From Corynebacterium canis (lineage in GTDB: Bacteria; Actinomycetota; Actinomycetes; Mycobacteriales; Mycobacteriaceae), in contig NZ_CP047080.1 of the NCBI RefSeq assembly GCF_030408595.1, positions 1,757,247 to 1,821,246 on the forward strand: a stretch of DNA of 64,000 nucleotides, read 5' to 3'. Made by a program: the position numbers and the translations under genes. Below the pieces are notes generated by a model. It saw only the letters and a list, made by a program, of their open reading frames with translations. It was not told where the DNA came from and did not search any database. Below, piece by piece: positions 47,372 to 56,103 of the stretch (position 1 is the stretch's first letter; the number at the start of each line of letters is the position of its first letter).

Positions 47372-47380
47372 CGCTTGCTA

Positions 47381-47452
47381 GCGCGTTTAGCTCAGCGGGA
47401 GAGCGCTTCCCTGACACGGAAGAGGTCACTGGTTCAATCCCAGTATCGCGCA
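47381..47452 (+). tRNA. tRNA-Val (GAC), copy 1
   Basis: Acceptor starts GCGCG and ends CGCGC, D-arm GCTC...GAGC, anticodon loop CTGACAC with GAC, T-arm ACTGGTTCAATCCCAGT. First gene of a 230-bp duplicated Val-Gly unit. Confidence 0.95.
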
Positions 47453-47491
47453 CTGGAGTTCTGCACCGGCTCTGAAAACTATGGTGTGTAT

Positions 47492-47564
47492 GCGGATGTA
47501 GCGCAGTTGGTAGCGCATCACCTTGCCAAGGTGAGGGTCGCGAGTTCGAGTCTCGTCATCCGCT
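47492..47564 (+). tRNA. tRNA-Gly (GCC), copy 2
   Basis: Identical in sequence to the copy at 47192-47264. Second gene of the first Val-Gly unit. Confidence 0.95.
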
Positions 47565-47610
47565 CAAAGTTTCTATCGCGCCATTGGGGTGCGATGCGAA
47601 ACCTCGCCCC

Positions 47611-47682
47611 GCGCGTTTAGCTCAGCGGGAGAGCGCTTCCCTGACACGGAAGAGGTCACTGGTTCAATCCCAGTATCGCGCA
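47611..47682 (+). tRNA. tRNA-Val (GAC), copy 2
   Basis: Identical to the copy at 47381-47452, exactly 230 bp further on. Confidence 0.95.
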
Positions 47683-47721
47683 CCGGAGTTCCGCACCGGC
47701 TCCGAAAACTATGGTGCGTAT

Positions 47722-47794
47722 GCGGATGTAGCGCAGTTGGTAGCGCATCACCTTGCCAAGGTGAGGGTCGCGAGTTCGAGTCTCGTCATCCGCT
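47722..47794 (+). tRNA. tRNA-Gly (GCC), copy 3
   Basis: Identical to the other two Gly copies; the Val-Gly spacer differs from the first unit at only a few positions. Confidence 0.95.
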
Positions 47795-47802
47795 CAACAT
47801 GA

Positions 47803-47839
47803 GAAAGCCCTGATAACCTCGGGGCTTTCTATTATTTTT
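47803..47839 (+). terminator. Terminator of the tRNA cluster
   Basis: GAAAGCCC and GGGCTTTC form a stem after the last tRNA, followed by TATTATTTTT. Confidence 0.88.
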
Positions 47840-47886
47840 CGGGGTGTAGTCCCCTACGCCCGCTATCAGTTCGATAGGGTGAAGCA

Positions 47887-49128
47887 GTGACTTCCCAACT
47901 CATTGACAAGCTTAACCATGCGTGGGTATCCAGCCCCCCAGCGGCGCCCGAGCCCCAAGGGCCGCCCCGCCGCACCAGGTGGGACCGCGTTGGGAATTCC
48001 ATCTTCTGGCCGTTCACCGTGTTGACCATGCTCCACGTGCTGGCCGTGCGGGCCGTAAACGGCAATGTCACCGACGATTTCTCCACCGTCTACTACGCCA
48101 TCCGGCGGGCCATCGAAGGGGTATCGGTATACAACGAAACCTACTTCTATGTGGACCCCCACTACCTATATAACCCCGGTGCCACGCTGCTGCTTTACCC
48201 CCTCGGATTGATTTCCGACTTCACCACCGCGCGCGTAGTTTTCGTGCTGTGCAACGCGATCGCCATCGTTGCGGCGCTCGGGCTGCTCACCCGCATGTTC
48301 GGCTACAGCCTGCGCTCGCTGGTGTGGCCCGCCTCGCTGCTCGCCGCGTTCTCCACGGAAGCCGTGCAAAACACCCTGGTGTTCTCCAATATCAACGGCC
48401 TGCTGTTGCTGGCGTTGGTTGGATTCCTGTGGGCGCTGCTGAATCAGCACAATATCGCCGCCGGGGTAATACTGGGCGTGGCCATATTGATCAAACCCCT
48501 GTTCGCGCCGCTACTGTTCCTGCCGTTCGTGCGCTTCCAATGGTCCACGGTGGGGATCGGGATGCTCGTGCCCGCGGCGGTCAACGCCATCGCCTGGCCG
48601 GCTATCCCCCACGCCGGCGACTACGTCACGCGCACCATGCCCTATCTCAGGGAAGTCCGCGACTACGCCAATAGCTCGCTGCCCGGTGCCGCCGTCTACT
48701 TCGGCATGCCCACCTGGCAGAAAAACCTTTGGTTTGTGCTGTTCGCGCTCGCCATTATCGTGGCCTTGTGCATCCTGCTGCGCTACCGCCACACCGAACC
48801 TTTGTTCTGGGCGTGTACCACGTCGAGTTTGCTACTCACGGGCGTGTTCTTCCTGTCCTCATTAGGACAAATGTACTACTCCATGCTGCTGTTCCCACTG
48901 GTGTTTACCGTGCTACTCAAGCGCTCCATCATGCACTCATGGCTATCGTGGCTGGCGGTATTCTGCTTCTACTCCCCCGCGCTCTGGGCCTGGGAAGACT
49001 ACCAAATCTACGGCCGCTGGATCGACCTCTTCCGCGGCACCTTCGGCTGGGGAACAATCCTGATAGTCACCTGCGTATTCTCCGTCCTCTGGCTGCGCCG
49101 GGAATGGACTCGGCCCAAAACTGGTTAA
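47887..49128 (+). CDS. aftC: Alpha-(1->3)-arabinofuranosyltransferase
   Basis: GT-C (GT87/DUF2029) membrane glycosyltransferase of 413 residues that adds 1,3-branched arabinofuranose to arabinogalactan using decaprenyl-phosphoarabinose. About ten membrane segments; the catalytic acidic pair is in NVTDDFSTVYYAI on the first external loop, followed by YVDPHYLYNPGATLLLYPLG. The start is GTG with AGGGTGAAG upstream. The neighbours msrB and hemQ match Mycobacterium Rv2673-Rv2676c, supporting AftC. Confidence 0.9.
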   Translation: MTSQLIDKLNHAWVSSPPAAPEPQGPPRRTRWDRVGNSIFWPFTVLTMLHVLAVRAVNGNVTDDFSTVYYAIRRAIEGVSVYNETYFYVDPHYLYNPGATLLLYPLGLISDFTTARVVFVLCNAIAIVAALGLLTRMFGYSLRSLVWPASLLAAFSTEAVQNTLVFSNINGLLLLALVGFLWALLNQHNIAAGVILGVAILIKPLFAPLLFLPFVRFQWSTVGIGMLVPAAVNAIAWPAIPHAGDYVTRTMPYLREVRDYANSSLPGAAVYFGMPTWQKNLWFVLFALAIIVALCILLRYRHTEPLFWACTTSSLLLTGVFFLSSLGQMYYSMLLFPLVFTVLLKRSIMHSWLSWLAVFCFYSPALWAWEDYQIYGRWIDLFRGTFGWGTILIVTCVFSVLWLRREWTRPKTG

Positions 49129-49258
49129 CAGTGACGAACCTGCCTTGAGCCGATGCGCTGGGTTTGACTGTCAGGCCAGAACGGTGCGCGCTGGCCGTAA
49201 GCGCAGGTTTGTAACCCTAGACCCGAGTTTCACCCGAGTTTTCACAATGGAGTTTTTC

Positions 49259-49672
49259 ATGACCGATTTCAGGTTGATTTCCGACGCCGAATGGCGGCAA
49301 CGCCTCAACGCCGAAGAATACCGAGTACTCCGCCAAGCCGGCACCGAAGCGCCTTTCAAGGGAGAATTCACCAACCACAAGGCCGAGGGAATCTACTCGT
49401 GCCGCGCCTGCAACACGGAACTCTTCCGCTCCAACCAGAAATTCGACTCACACTGCGGGTGGCCGTCCTTCTTCTCCCCGCTGGCGGGCGATCGAATCAT
49501 CGAACGCGTGGACAAATCCCACGGCATGGTGCGCACCGAAGTAATCTGCGCGAATTGCGAATCCCACCTCGGCCACGTTTTTGCAGGCGAAGGATACGAC
49601 ACGCCTACCGACCTCCGGTACTGCATCAACTCCATCAGCCTCAGCTTTGCACCCGCAGATTCAGAAAGCTAG
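49259..49672 (+). CDS. msrB: Peptide methionine-R-sulfoxide reductase
   Basis: Repairs methionine R-sulfoxide in proteins; 137 residues. Two zinc CxxC pairs (SCRAC and CANC), the HCGWPSFFSP block and the catalytic cysteine in RYCINSISL identify MsrB. The start at 49259 follows ATGGAGTTTTTC with a GGAG ribosome site; a frame from 49145 adds 38 residues without family match. It follows aftC, as in mycobacteria. Confidence 0.96.
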   Translation: MTDFRLISDAEWRQRLNAEEYRVLRQAGTEAPFKGEFTNHKAEGIYSCRACNTELFRSNQKFDSHCGWPSFFSPLAGDRIIERVDKSHGMVRTEVICANCESHLGHVFAGEGYDTPTDLRYCINSISLSFAPADSES

Positions 49673-49774
49673 CGAGCAACCTAATTGCGCGGGCGTTTTC
49701 GCCAAGGCTTAGCGCGCTGCAATGGTGTGCTTGATGGGTGCTTGATAGGTTGTGCGCAACAGCCTAGGTCGCCG

Positions 49775-50554
49775 ATGGGTTGTGCGCAACCGCTGACCTG
49801 GGCTGGTCTTTCTATTCTTCATTTGGGGGTCTTACGAAGAAATTCCGGACGAATCTGGGCCAAAAACGCTGCAAATCGTCTTTTTATTCTTCGTTGACCA
49901 CCCTAATGAAGAAATCCCGGACGATCGCAGGTCAACGGCTGCACACAACCTATCAGGGCAAGCTGTTGGCAAGGCCGTTCCACACATGCAAGGTCGAATC
50001 TTCCCGCACCATCGGCCCCGCCACATCTGCCTCAGGCAGATCTGACACGGCGAGTTCGGCGTCCTGCGGAAACACCGCCGCGCAGCGGTCGGCATGTCGA
50101 ATCTGCCTGAGCGCGGAGCATCGTCGGCCGATTTCGGCCCTCAAGTCACTTCACCACCGATAGGTTGCGCACAACCACCCCGGCGGCAATAGGTTGTGTG
50201 CCACCACCAAGGTTGCAGAAGGGTTGTGCGCAACCGCCGACCTGGGCCCGTCTTTCTGTTCTTCATTTGGGGCCCTTACGAAGAAATTCCGGACGAATCT
50301 GGCCCAAAAACGCTGCAAATGGTCTTTTTATTCTTCGTTAAGGCGCCCAATGAAGAAATCCCGGACGATCGCAGGTCAACGGCTGCACACAACCTATCGG
50401 CAGGCAGGACCCAGCGGAGCTTCCCAGACGATCAGGTTCGAACTTTCTCGAACCATCGGCCCCGCCACATCTGCCTCAGGCAGATCTGACACGGCAAGTT
50501 CGGCGTCCTGCGGAAACACCACCAACCGACGGCCTGCATGTCGAATCTGCCTGA
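49775..50554. repeat. Composite repeat array (179 - 78 - 79 - 108 - 179 - 78 - 79 bp)
   Basis: 179-bp units at 49775-49953 and 50219-50397; 79-bp units at 50032-50110 and 50476-50554. The first 78-bp linker (49954-50031) appears identical to the one at 42866-42943. One linker is 108 bp, enlarged by an extra piece with GGTTGCGCACAACC. This is the same orientation as the 42.6-kb array. No gene. Confidence 0.88.
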
Positions 50555-50717
50555 GCGCGAAGCCCAACAGCCGCTCCAACCCTCCAAATCACACCGCCGA
50601 TGGGTTGCCCACAACCTACCCGAGGCTAGGCCCAAACGCACCCCAACCAAGCCATATCCCAGACGCGCCCCACCCGAACCAAATCTCCCCCAACACCCCC
50701 CGATCCCCCGCAACCCC

Positions 50718-51422
50718 CTAAGGCAGAACTTCAATAATCTCGGCGATATCAGCAACGCGCCGGCCGCTAAAGAATGGGATTTCTTCGCGGACATGCAGGC
50801 GCGCTTCCGTGTGGCGCATCCGGTGCATCAGGTCGACGTTGCGGTGCAATTCGGGCGCTTCGAACGCTAGGATCCATTCGAAATCGCCAAGGGCAAACGC
50901 TTGCACCGTGTTGGCCCGCACGTCCGGGAAGTCGCGTCCGGCGCGACCGTGTTCGGCGAGGATTCGGCGGCGGTCTTTTTCGTCCATCAGGTACCAGTCG
51001 TACGAACGCACGAATGGGTAAACGGTGATCCAGGCGCCGGGTTCTTCGCCCATGATAAAGGACGGCAGGTGCGATTTATTGAACTCGGCCGGCCGGTGCA
51101 GCGCGGTCCCGCTCCAGGAGGTTTCGGAGCATTTGCCCAGCACGGTGGTGCGGCGGAATTCGTTGTATACGCGTTGGAGGTCTACGATTTCTTCGGCGTG
51201 CCACCAGATCATGTAGTCGGCATCGTAGCTGATGCCGGAGATATCGTAGATGCCACGCACGGTGATATTGGGGTCCGCGTCGAGTTTGGCAAAGAATGCG
51301 CGGGCTTCGGCAATGGTTTCGTCTCGTTCGTCGCCGAGTGTTCCTGCGTTGATGCGGAAAACAACCCACTGGGTGTACTGCTGAACACTATTGAGCTTTG
51401 CAAAATCGATCTTTTTGGTCAT
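50718..51422 (-). CDS. hemQ: Coproheme decarboxylase (HemQ/ChdC)
   Basis: Chlorite-dismutase-fold enzyme that makes heme b from coproheme in the coproporphyrin pathway of Gram-positive bacteria; 234 residues. Conserved features: DFAKLNSVQQYTQWVVF, DADYMIWWHAEE, GKCSETSWSGTALHRP and PFVRSYDWYLMDEKDRRRILAEHG with the catalytic tyrosine. Order relative to aftC-msrB and DUF3000 is as in mycobacteria. Confidence 0.95.
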   Translation of the reverse strand: MTKKIDFAKLNSVQQYTQWVVFRINAGTLGDERDETIAEARAFFAKLDADPNITVRGIYDISGISYDADYMIWWHAEEIVDLQRVYNEFRRTTVLGKCSETSWSGTALHRPAEFNKSHLPSFIMGEEPGAWITVYPFVRSYDWYLMDEKDRRRILAEHGRAGRDFPDVRANTVQAFALGDFEWILAFEAPELHRNVDLMHRMRHTEARLHVREEIPFFSGRRVADIAEIIEVLP

Positions 51423-51579
51423 GTTGCTCTTAACCTCTCTTCAGATGGCATACATGCTGGTATCACCCGTGATCCCAACTTTTCTACGGGTTATTCTATC
51501 CATGATTCGTAGGATTGTGGCCAGGGGTACCGGCGCGCCTCCGCACCCCCGTAGAGTTTGACGAGTATGTTTTGTCCTT

Positions 51580-52176
51580 GTGACCGACTCAGATGCCACA
51601 TTACGTCCCGAATCCACGAGCTCGATTGCGGCCGAAAATGCGCCTCAGTTGTTCCGCGACGCCGTCGAGTCTATGCATTCTGCGGTGCTGCGTCCTGAGA
51701 TTTCGCTGGGTACAATCCGACCTCCGCAGCGGCTCGCCCCGTTGAGCCATGCCATTGGCCTTGAGGTTGATAGTGAGGTGATTGATGGCGATGCGTTCGG
51801 GCGTTTGATTCTCTTGCATGATCCGCGTTCCGAGGACGGCTGGGAGGGGGCGTTTCGGCTCGTCGCGTATATCCAGGCGGATATGGACGCTTCGGTTGCC
51901 AATGACCCGCTGCTGCCGGAGGTTGTGTGGGATTGGTTGCAGGAGAGTTTGGCGTATTCGCGTGCGGATTACACGAACATGGCGGGCACCGTGACGTCGA
52001 CGGCTTCGGTGCGTTTCGGCGATATTGGGGGCCCGCCGCGCGCGTTCCAGTTGGAGTTGCGCGCGTCGTGGACGGCGTCGGAGGAGCACCTGACCCCCCA
52101 CGTCCAGGCCTTTGCGAAAGTGCTGGCGAATGCCGCGGGGCTGCCCCCAGTGGGCGTTACGGAGTTGCGGCGTTAG
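51580..52176 (+). CDS. DUF3000 family protein
   Basis: A 198-residue cytoplasmic protein of unknown function, conserved in actinobacteria at this position (Rv2680 type). Recognisable blocks: PQLFRDAVESMHSAVLRPE, IGLEVDSEVIDGDAFGRLIL, and the C-terminal ASWTASEEHLTPHVQAFAKV. The start is GTG at 51580. It is divergent from hemQ with 157 bp between. Confidence 0.88.
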   Translation: MTDSDATLRPESTSSIAAENAPQLFRDAVESMHSAVLRPEISLGTIRPPQRLAPLSHAIGLEVDSEVIDGDAFGRLILLHDPRSEDGWEGAFRLVAYIQADMDASVANDPLLPEVVWDWLQESLAYSRADYTNMAGTVTSTASVRFGDIGGPPRAFQLELRASWTASEEHLTPHVQAFAKVLANAAGLPPVGVTELRR

Positions 52177-52251
52177 CCGCCCGCTTATCGACGCCCACCC
52201 GTACCCCACGCCACCTTTCACCCTCGCCGCGGCAGGGCACACGGCGGGTGC

Positions 52252-53007
52252 TTAGAAGTAAACCGCCATTGGACGGCCGTCGACATCCATGACGCGCATT
52301 TCTACATCGTAGAGTGCTTCGAGGTTTTCGGCGGTCATGAATTCTTTGGGGGTGCAGCTGTGTACCAGGCTGCCGCGTTTCATGGCCACGATGCGGTCGG
52401 AAAAAGCGGCGGCGTAGTTGATGTCGTGGATAACAATCACCACGGTGCGGCCGAGTTCGTCGGCGGCGCGGCGCAGCAATCGCATCATGGCGAGCGAATG
52501 CTTGATGTCCAGGTTATTGAGCGGCTCGTCGAGCAGCACATACTCCGTTTCTTGGGCGAGCACCATGGCCACGAAGGCGCGTTGGCGTTGCCCGCCGGAA
52601 AGCTCGTCGAGGGCGCGGTCGGCGTATTTTTCCAGGTCGAGGTATTGCATCGCCCGCGTGACGGCTTCTTGGCATTCGGGGGTGAGCCGGCCGCCGGAGT
52701 GCGGGAACCTGCCAAATTCCACGAGTTCGCGCACGGTGAGACGCACGGCTATCCGGTTTTCTTGGCGCAGTACTGCCATGATCTGCGCCAAATCCTTGGA
52801 CTTGGTGGTGGTGACGTCCTGGCCGTCGACGGTGACGGTGCCTGAATCGGCGTCGAGAAGCCGGGCAACAATGCTGAGCAGGGTGGATTTGCCGGCACCG
52901 TTGGGCCCGATGACGCTGATAACGCCGCCGCGGGGGATGTCGAGCGAGACGTCATTGACCACGGTGGTGCCATCGTAGGCCTTGCTCACGTTTTTGATGC
53001 TTATCAC
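52252..53007 (-). CDS. Siderophore-iron ABC transporter, ATP-binding subunit
   Basis: ATPase of 251 residues, FecE/FepC type. Walker A is GPNGAGKSTLLS, the signature LSGGQRQRAFVAMVLAQE, Walker B EYVLLDEPLNNLD. The GTG at 53007 overlaps the permease stop (GTGA), so the start is set there; a longer frame to 53172 runs back into the permease gene. Last gene of the four-gene iron operon. Confidence 0.93.
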   Translation of the reverse strand: MISIKNVSKAYDGTTVVNDVSLDIPRGGVISVIGPNGAGKSTLLSIVARLLDADSGTVTVDGQDVTTTKSKDLAQIMAVLRQENRIAVRLTVRELVEFGRFPHSGGRLTPECQEAVTRAMQYLDLEKYADRALDELSGGQRQRAFVAMVLAQETEYVLLDEPLNNLDIKHSLAMMRLLRRAADELGRTVVIVIHDINYAAAFSDRIVAMKRGSLVHSCTPKEFMTAENLEALYDVEMRVMDVDGRPMAVYF

Positions 53008-53984
53008 CGGCTCATGCCTTTCTTGCTGAGCAGCAGGTAGAGGAACAATAGTCCGCCCAGGAATTCGATAATGACGGATAGCGAGGTATTGAATGCGAAC
53101 ACTTTGCCGAGAATCCATTGGCCCGCCACAAGGGACAGCATGCCCAGGGCGCTGGCCGCCGGAATGGTCCACGCATGACGGTCTGTTCGAACCAGCACAT
53201 AGGCGAGGTTGGCCACGATCAAGCCGAAAAACGTGACCGGGCCAACCAGGGCCGTCGACGCGGACACCAGCAGCGAGCAGGCCACCAGGATCAGGATCAC
53301 CTCGCGGCGGTAGTTCACCCCCAGGCTGATCGCGGGCTCGCGGCCGAGCAGGATCACATCGAGGGTGCGGCGGCGCGCCCAGATGGCGGCGACCACCGCA
53401 ATAATCAGGATGGCGCTCAGGATGAGCAGGCGGACGTCGATAAAGGAAAAGGTGGCAAAGAACCGGTCTTGCAGCACCTGGTACTCGCCGGGATCGATCA
53501 TGCGTGCGAGCAGTGAGGAAAGCGAACGGAACAATACGCCGACCACGATGCCCACCAGCAAAAGCAAGTCCAAAGACATGCGCCCACCGGCGAAGACCAC
53601 GCCAAATAGCAGCAACGATAGGCCCAGCATCAGGCAGCTATTGATGGCGAACAGCACCAAGGAATCGGCACTATTAAAGAGCACGGTGCCGAACACAAAG
53701 ACGATGACGGTTTGGATGAGCACGAACATTGCGTCGAAACCCATCAGCGAAGGCGTCAGGATCTTATTGGCCGTAATGGTCTGAAACGCCACGGTGGACG
53801 CGCCGATGGCGATGCCCACCACGCTCAGCCCGACGACGGTGATAATGCGGCGCTCGATCACGAATTGCCAGGCCCTGGGCAGATCGTACAGGACAAACAG
53901 CGCGGAGGCGGCCAGCGCTAATACGATCAAGAACCAGGTGATCAGGGTGCGGCGGCGGGCCGCGGCTTGCGCGAGGCTACCCAC
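53004..53984 (-). CDS. Siderophore-iron ABC transporter, permease 2
   Basis: FecCD-type permease of 326 residues with eight or more hydrophobic segments. Family features: GASTVAFQTITANKILTPSLMGFDAMF (the AxxAxQ-type helix loop) and the ATPase contact GPVTFFGLIVANLAY. Overlaps the upstream permease by 8 bp. Confidence 0.93.
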   Translation of the reverse strand: MGSLAQAAARRRTLITWFLIVLALAASALFVLYDLPRAWQFVIERRIITVVGLSVVGIAIGASTVAFQTITANKILTPSLMGFDAMFVLIQTVIVFVFGTVLFNSADSLVLFAINSCLMLGLSLLLFGVVFAGGRMSLDLLLLVGIVVGVLFRSLSSLLARMIDPGEYQVLQDRFFATFSFIDVRLLILSAILIIAVVAAIWARRRTLDVILLGREPAISLGVNYRREVILILVACSLLVSASTALVGPVTFFGLIVANLAYVLVRTDRHAWTIPAASALGMLSLVAGQWILGKVFAFNTSLSVIIEFLGGLLFLYLLLSKKGMSR

Positions 53985-54912
53985 GGGCGTTCCTCCTTAG
54001 CAGCATCACAAGGAAGATTCCGGCGCCGACAACGCCCATCATCGTTCCGACCGGAATTTCGAATGGATAGCGGATCAACCGGCCGAGGATATCGCAGAAC
54101 ATGCACAAACCGGCCCCGATCACGGCCACCCATGGGAGCGAACGGCGGGTATTGTCCCCCATGATCATCGACGTTATGTTCGGCACCACGAGGCCGAGGA
54201 ATGGGATCGCGCCCACCACGGTGACCACCACCGCGGACACCACCGCGACGATAATCAACCCGAGGTTCTCCACGGCCTTGGCGTTAATGCCGGCATTGAT
54301 GGCGTAACTGCGGCCCAGCCCGAGGATGGTAAACCGGTCGGCCGCAATATACGCCACCACCACGAGGGTTCCAATGAGCCACAAGAGCTCGTAGCGCCCG
54401 CGCAACACGCCCGCATACGATCCCAGCTGCCACGCCCCAAGAGATTGCAGCAGATCGTATTGGTACGCCAAAAACGTGGCCACGGCCCCGATCACGCCGC
54501 CGAACATAATGCCGATCAGCGGGACGGTAAACCCGCCGGGATTGGGCACGCCACGCACTGCGGTAAGGAACAATGCGGTGCCACACAATGCCGCGATGGA
54601 GGCGCACACCATTTTCATCCACACCGGGGAATCCGGGTAGAACAGCGTGATCAAGAGCAGGCCGAGGGCGGCGGCCTCGGTGGTGCCCACGGTCGAAGGC
54701 TCCACAAACCTATTGCGCGCCAATAATTGCATGAGTAGGCCGGCCACGGCGATGGTGGCTCCGGATAGCAGAATGGCCACGGTGCGCGGGATGCGTGAGA
54801 TCAGCACCACGTCCCCACCGGTGTCCGCTACCCCTATAAACAGGCTTACCGCCGACATCGCGGCGAGTGCCACGAATGCCAGCGGTAACCAATAATACGA
54901 ACGTGCGCGCAT
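53977..54912 (-). CDS. Siderophore-iron ABC transporter, permease 1
   Basis: FecCD-type permease of 311 residues. Typical motifs are GATIAVAGLLMQLLARNRFVEPSTVGTTEAA and GAIPFLGLVVPNITSMIMGDNTRRS near the C-terminal part that touches the ATPase. It starts 6 bp after the binding-protein gene and forms a heterodimer with permease 2. The composition of the operon resembles CeuBCDE/FatBCD catechol siderophore systems. Confidence 0.93.
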   Translation of the reverse strand: MRARSYYWLPLAFVALAAMSAVSLFIGVADTGGDVVLISRIPRTVAILLSGATIAVAGLLMQLLARNRFVEPSTVGTTEAAALGLLLITLFYPDSPVWMKMVCASIAALCGTALFLTAVRGVPNPGGFTVPLIGIMFGGVIGAVATFLAYQYDLLQSLGAWQLGSYAGVLRGRYELLWLIGTLVVVAYIAADRFTILGLGRSYAINAGINAKAVENLGLIIVAVVSAVVVTVVGAIPFLGLVVPNITSMIMGDNTRRSLPWVAVIGAGLCMFCDILGRLIRYPFEIPVGTMMGVVGAGIFLVMLLRRNARG

Positions 54913-54918
54913 CGAGAC

Positions 54919-55905
54919 TTAGAGCGCGTTACCGACCGCATCAATCATATTGCCAAAGGTGGTGATGCCGGAGCCCACCAGGTACCAATCCGAGGAATCC
55001 AGGTACACGATGTGATCGTTCTTGGCGGCATTGGTGCCCTTGATCAGCTCGTTGTCCAGGGTCGCCTTGGCGGTATTGCCGCCGGAGCCGGTCGCGGCGT
55101 CGCGGTCGATCACGAAAATGTAGTCGGGGTTGGCCTTGGCCACATATTCGAAGGAGATGGCCTCGCCGTGGCGGCCGTCCATCTTCACCTCGGCGGCGGG
55201 CTTGTAGCCGAGATCGTGAATCAGTGCGAAACGGGAGGTCTCGCCGTAGGCGGAGAGTTCGCCGCCGTTGGTCATAACGATCAGGGCGTTCACGTTCGCG
55301 TCGGTGACCTTCTTCTTCACCTCGTCGAACTTGGCGTCAAGCGCGTCGACTTCCTTTTGCGCCTTGTCCTCAACACCGAAGATCTTGCCCACGGTGAGCG
55401 CGTTCTTCTTGGTGTCTTCCACCGGGTTTTCGTAGTCGAAGGAAAGGTCTACCGTCGGGGCGATCTTGGTCATTTCCGGGTAGGTCTCCGCGTTGCGGGA
55501 GCCCAGCAGGATCAGGTCGGGGTCCAGCCCAGCGATGGCCTCCATATCGGGTTCCTTCAGCGAGCCGACCTGCTTGACGTCTTTGAAATCATCGGCGACG
55601 TGCGGTGCGGCCTTGGCGGTGGGCACGCCCACGACCTTATCGCCGAAGCCGAGGGTGTCAACGTAGTCCAAGGCGGAGTAGTCGAGCACAACGATCTTTT
55701 CCGGCTCTGCCTTGATTTCGGTGGAGCCTTGCTTGTGCTCGACGGTCAGCGGATAGCTGGCCATTGCGGCGGCGCTGGTGGCGCCGCTTTCCGAGCTCGC
55801 GACGGAGGACGCACTGTTTTGCGAATCCTCTTCGCTGTTCGTGCAACCGGTAAGAACCAACGCAGAGGCCGCAACGAGGGCGGCGCAGCGGATGGCAAGT
55901 TTCAT
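54919..55905 (-). CDS. Siderophore-iron ABC transporter, substrate-binding lipoprotein
   Basis: Periplasmic-type binding protein of 328 residues (family TIGR01-like CeuE/FatB). Lipobox LTGC gives C21; a Ser/Ala/Glu-rich linker precedes LDYSALDYVDTLGFGDKVVG and PDMEAIAGLDPDLILLGSRNA, hallmarks of iron-siderophore binders. It is first in the operon. A DtxR-like box lies 50 bp upstream of its start, so transcription is likely repressed by iron. Confidence 0.93.
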   Translation of the reverse strand: MKLAIRCAALVAASALVLTGCTNSEEDSQNSASSVASSESGATSAAAMASYPLTVEHKQGSTEIKAEPEKIVVLDYSALDYVDTLGFGDKVVGVPTAKAAPHVADDFKDVKQVGSLKEPDMEAIAGLDPDLILLGSRNAETYPEMTKIAPTVDLSFDYENPVEDTKKNALTVGKIFGVEDKAQKEVDALDAKFDEVKKKVTDANVNALIVMTNGGELSAYGETSRFALIHDLGYKPAAEVKMDGRHGEAISFEYVAKANPDYIFVIDRDAATGSGGNTAKATLDNELIKGTNAAKNDHIVYLDSSDWYLVGSGITTFGNMIDAVGNAL

Positions 55906-55954
55906 GTGACGTTTCCTTTACTGGAATCTGGTGCGGACGCCAAGTGTATGCCGT

Positions 55955-55973
55955 TAAAGGGAGGCAATCCTAA
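55955..55973. promoter_or_regulatory. DtxR-like iron box of the siderophore operon
   Basis: The 19-bp TAAAGGGAGGCAATCCTAA matches the DtxR consensus at 13 positions and overlaps or precedes a possible minus-strand -10 (TACACT, about 55938-55943) 50 bp before the binding-protein gene, a position that would block transcription. Confidence 0.6.
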
Positions 55974-56103
55974 CGAACCATACCGGACCGGGCCCTAGGG
56001 TTGTCAAACTTTTGATCTATTCAGCCGGCGATAAGGATGATGCTGAACACTCCCCAGCTACGATTCTTCCCCACCAAAAACGAACCTATTACACTGAACA
56101 GAC

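Noticed and set aside
47114..47620. Open frame running through several tRNAs
   Set aside because: Overlaps four well-formed tRNA genes and their promoter.
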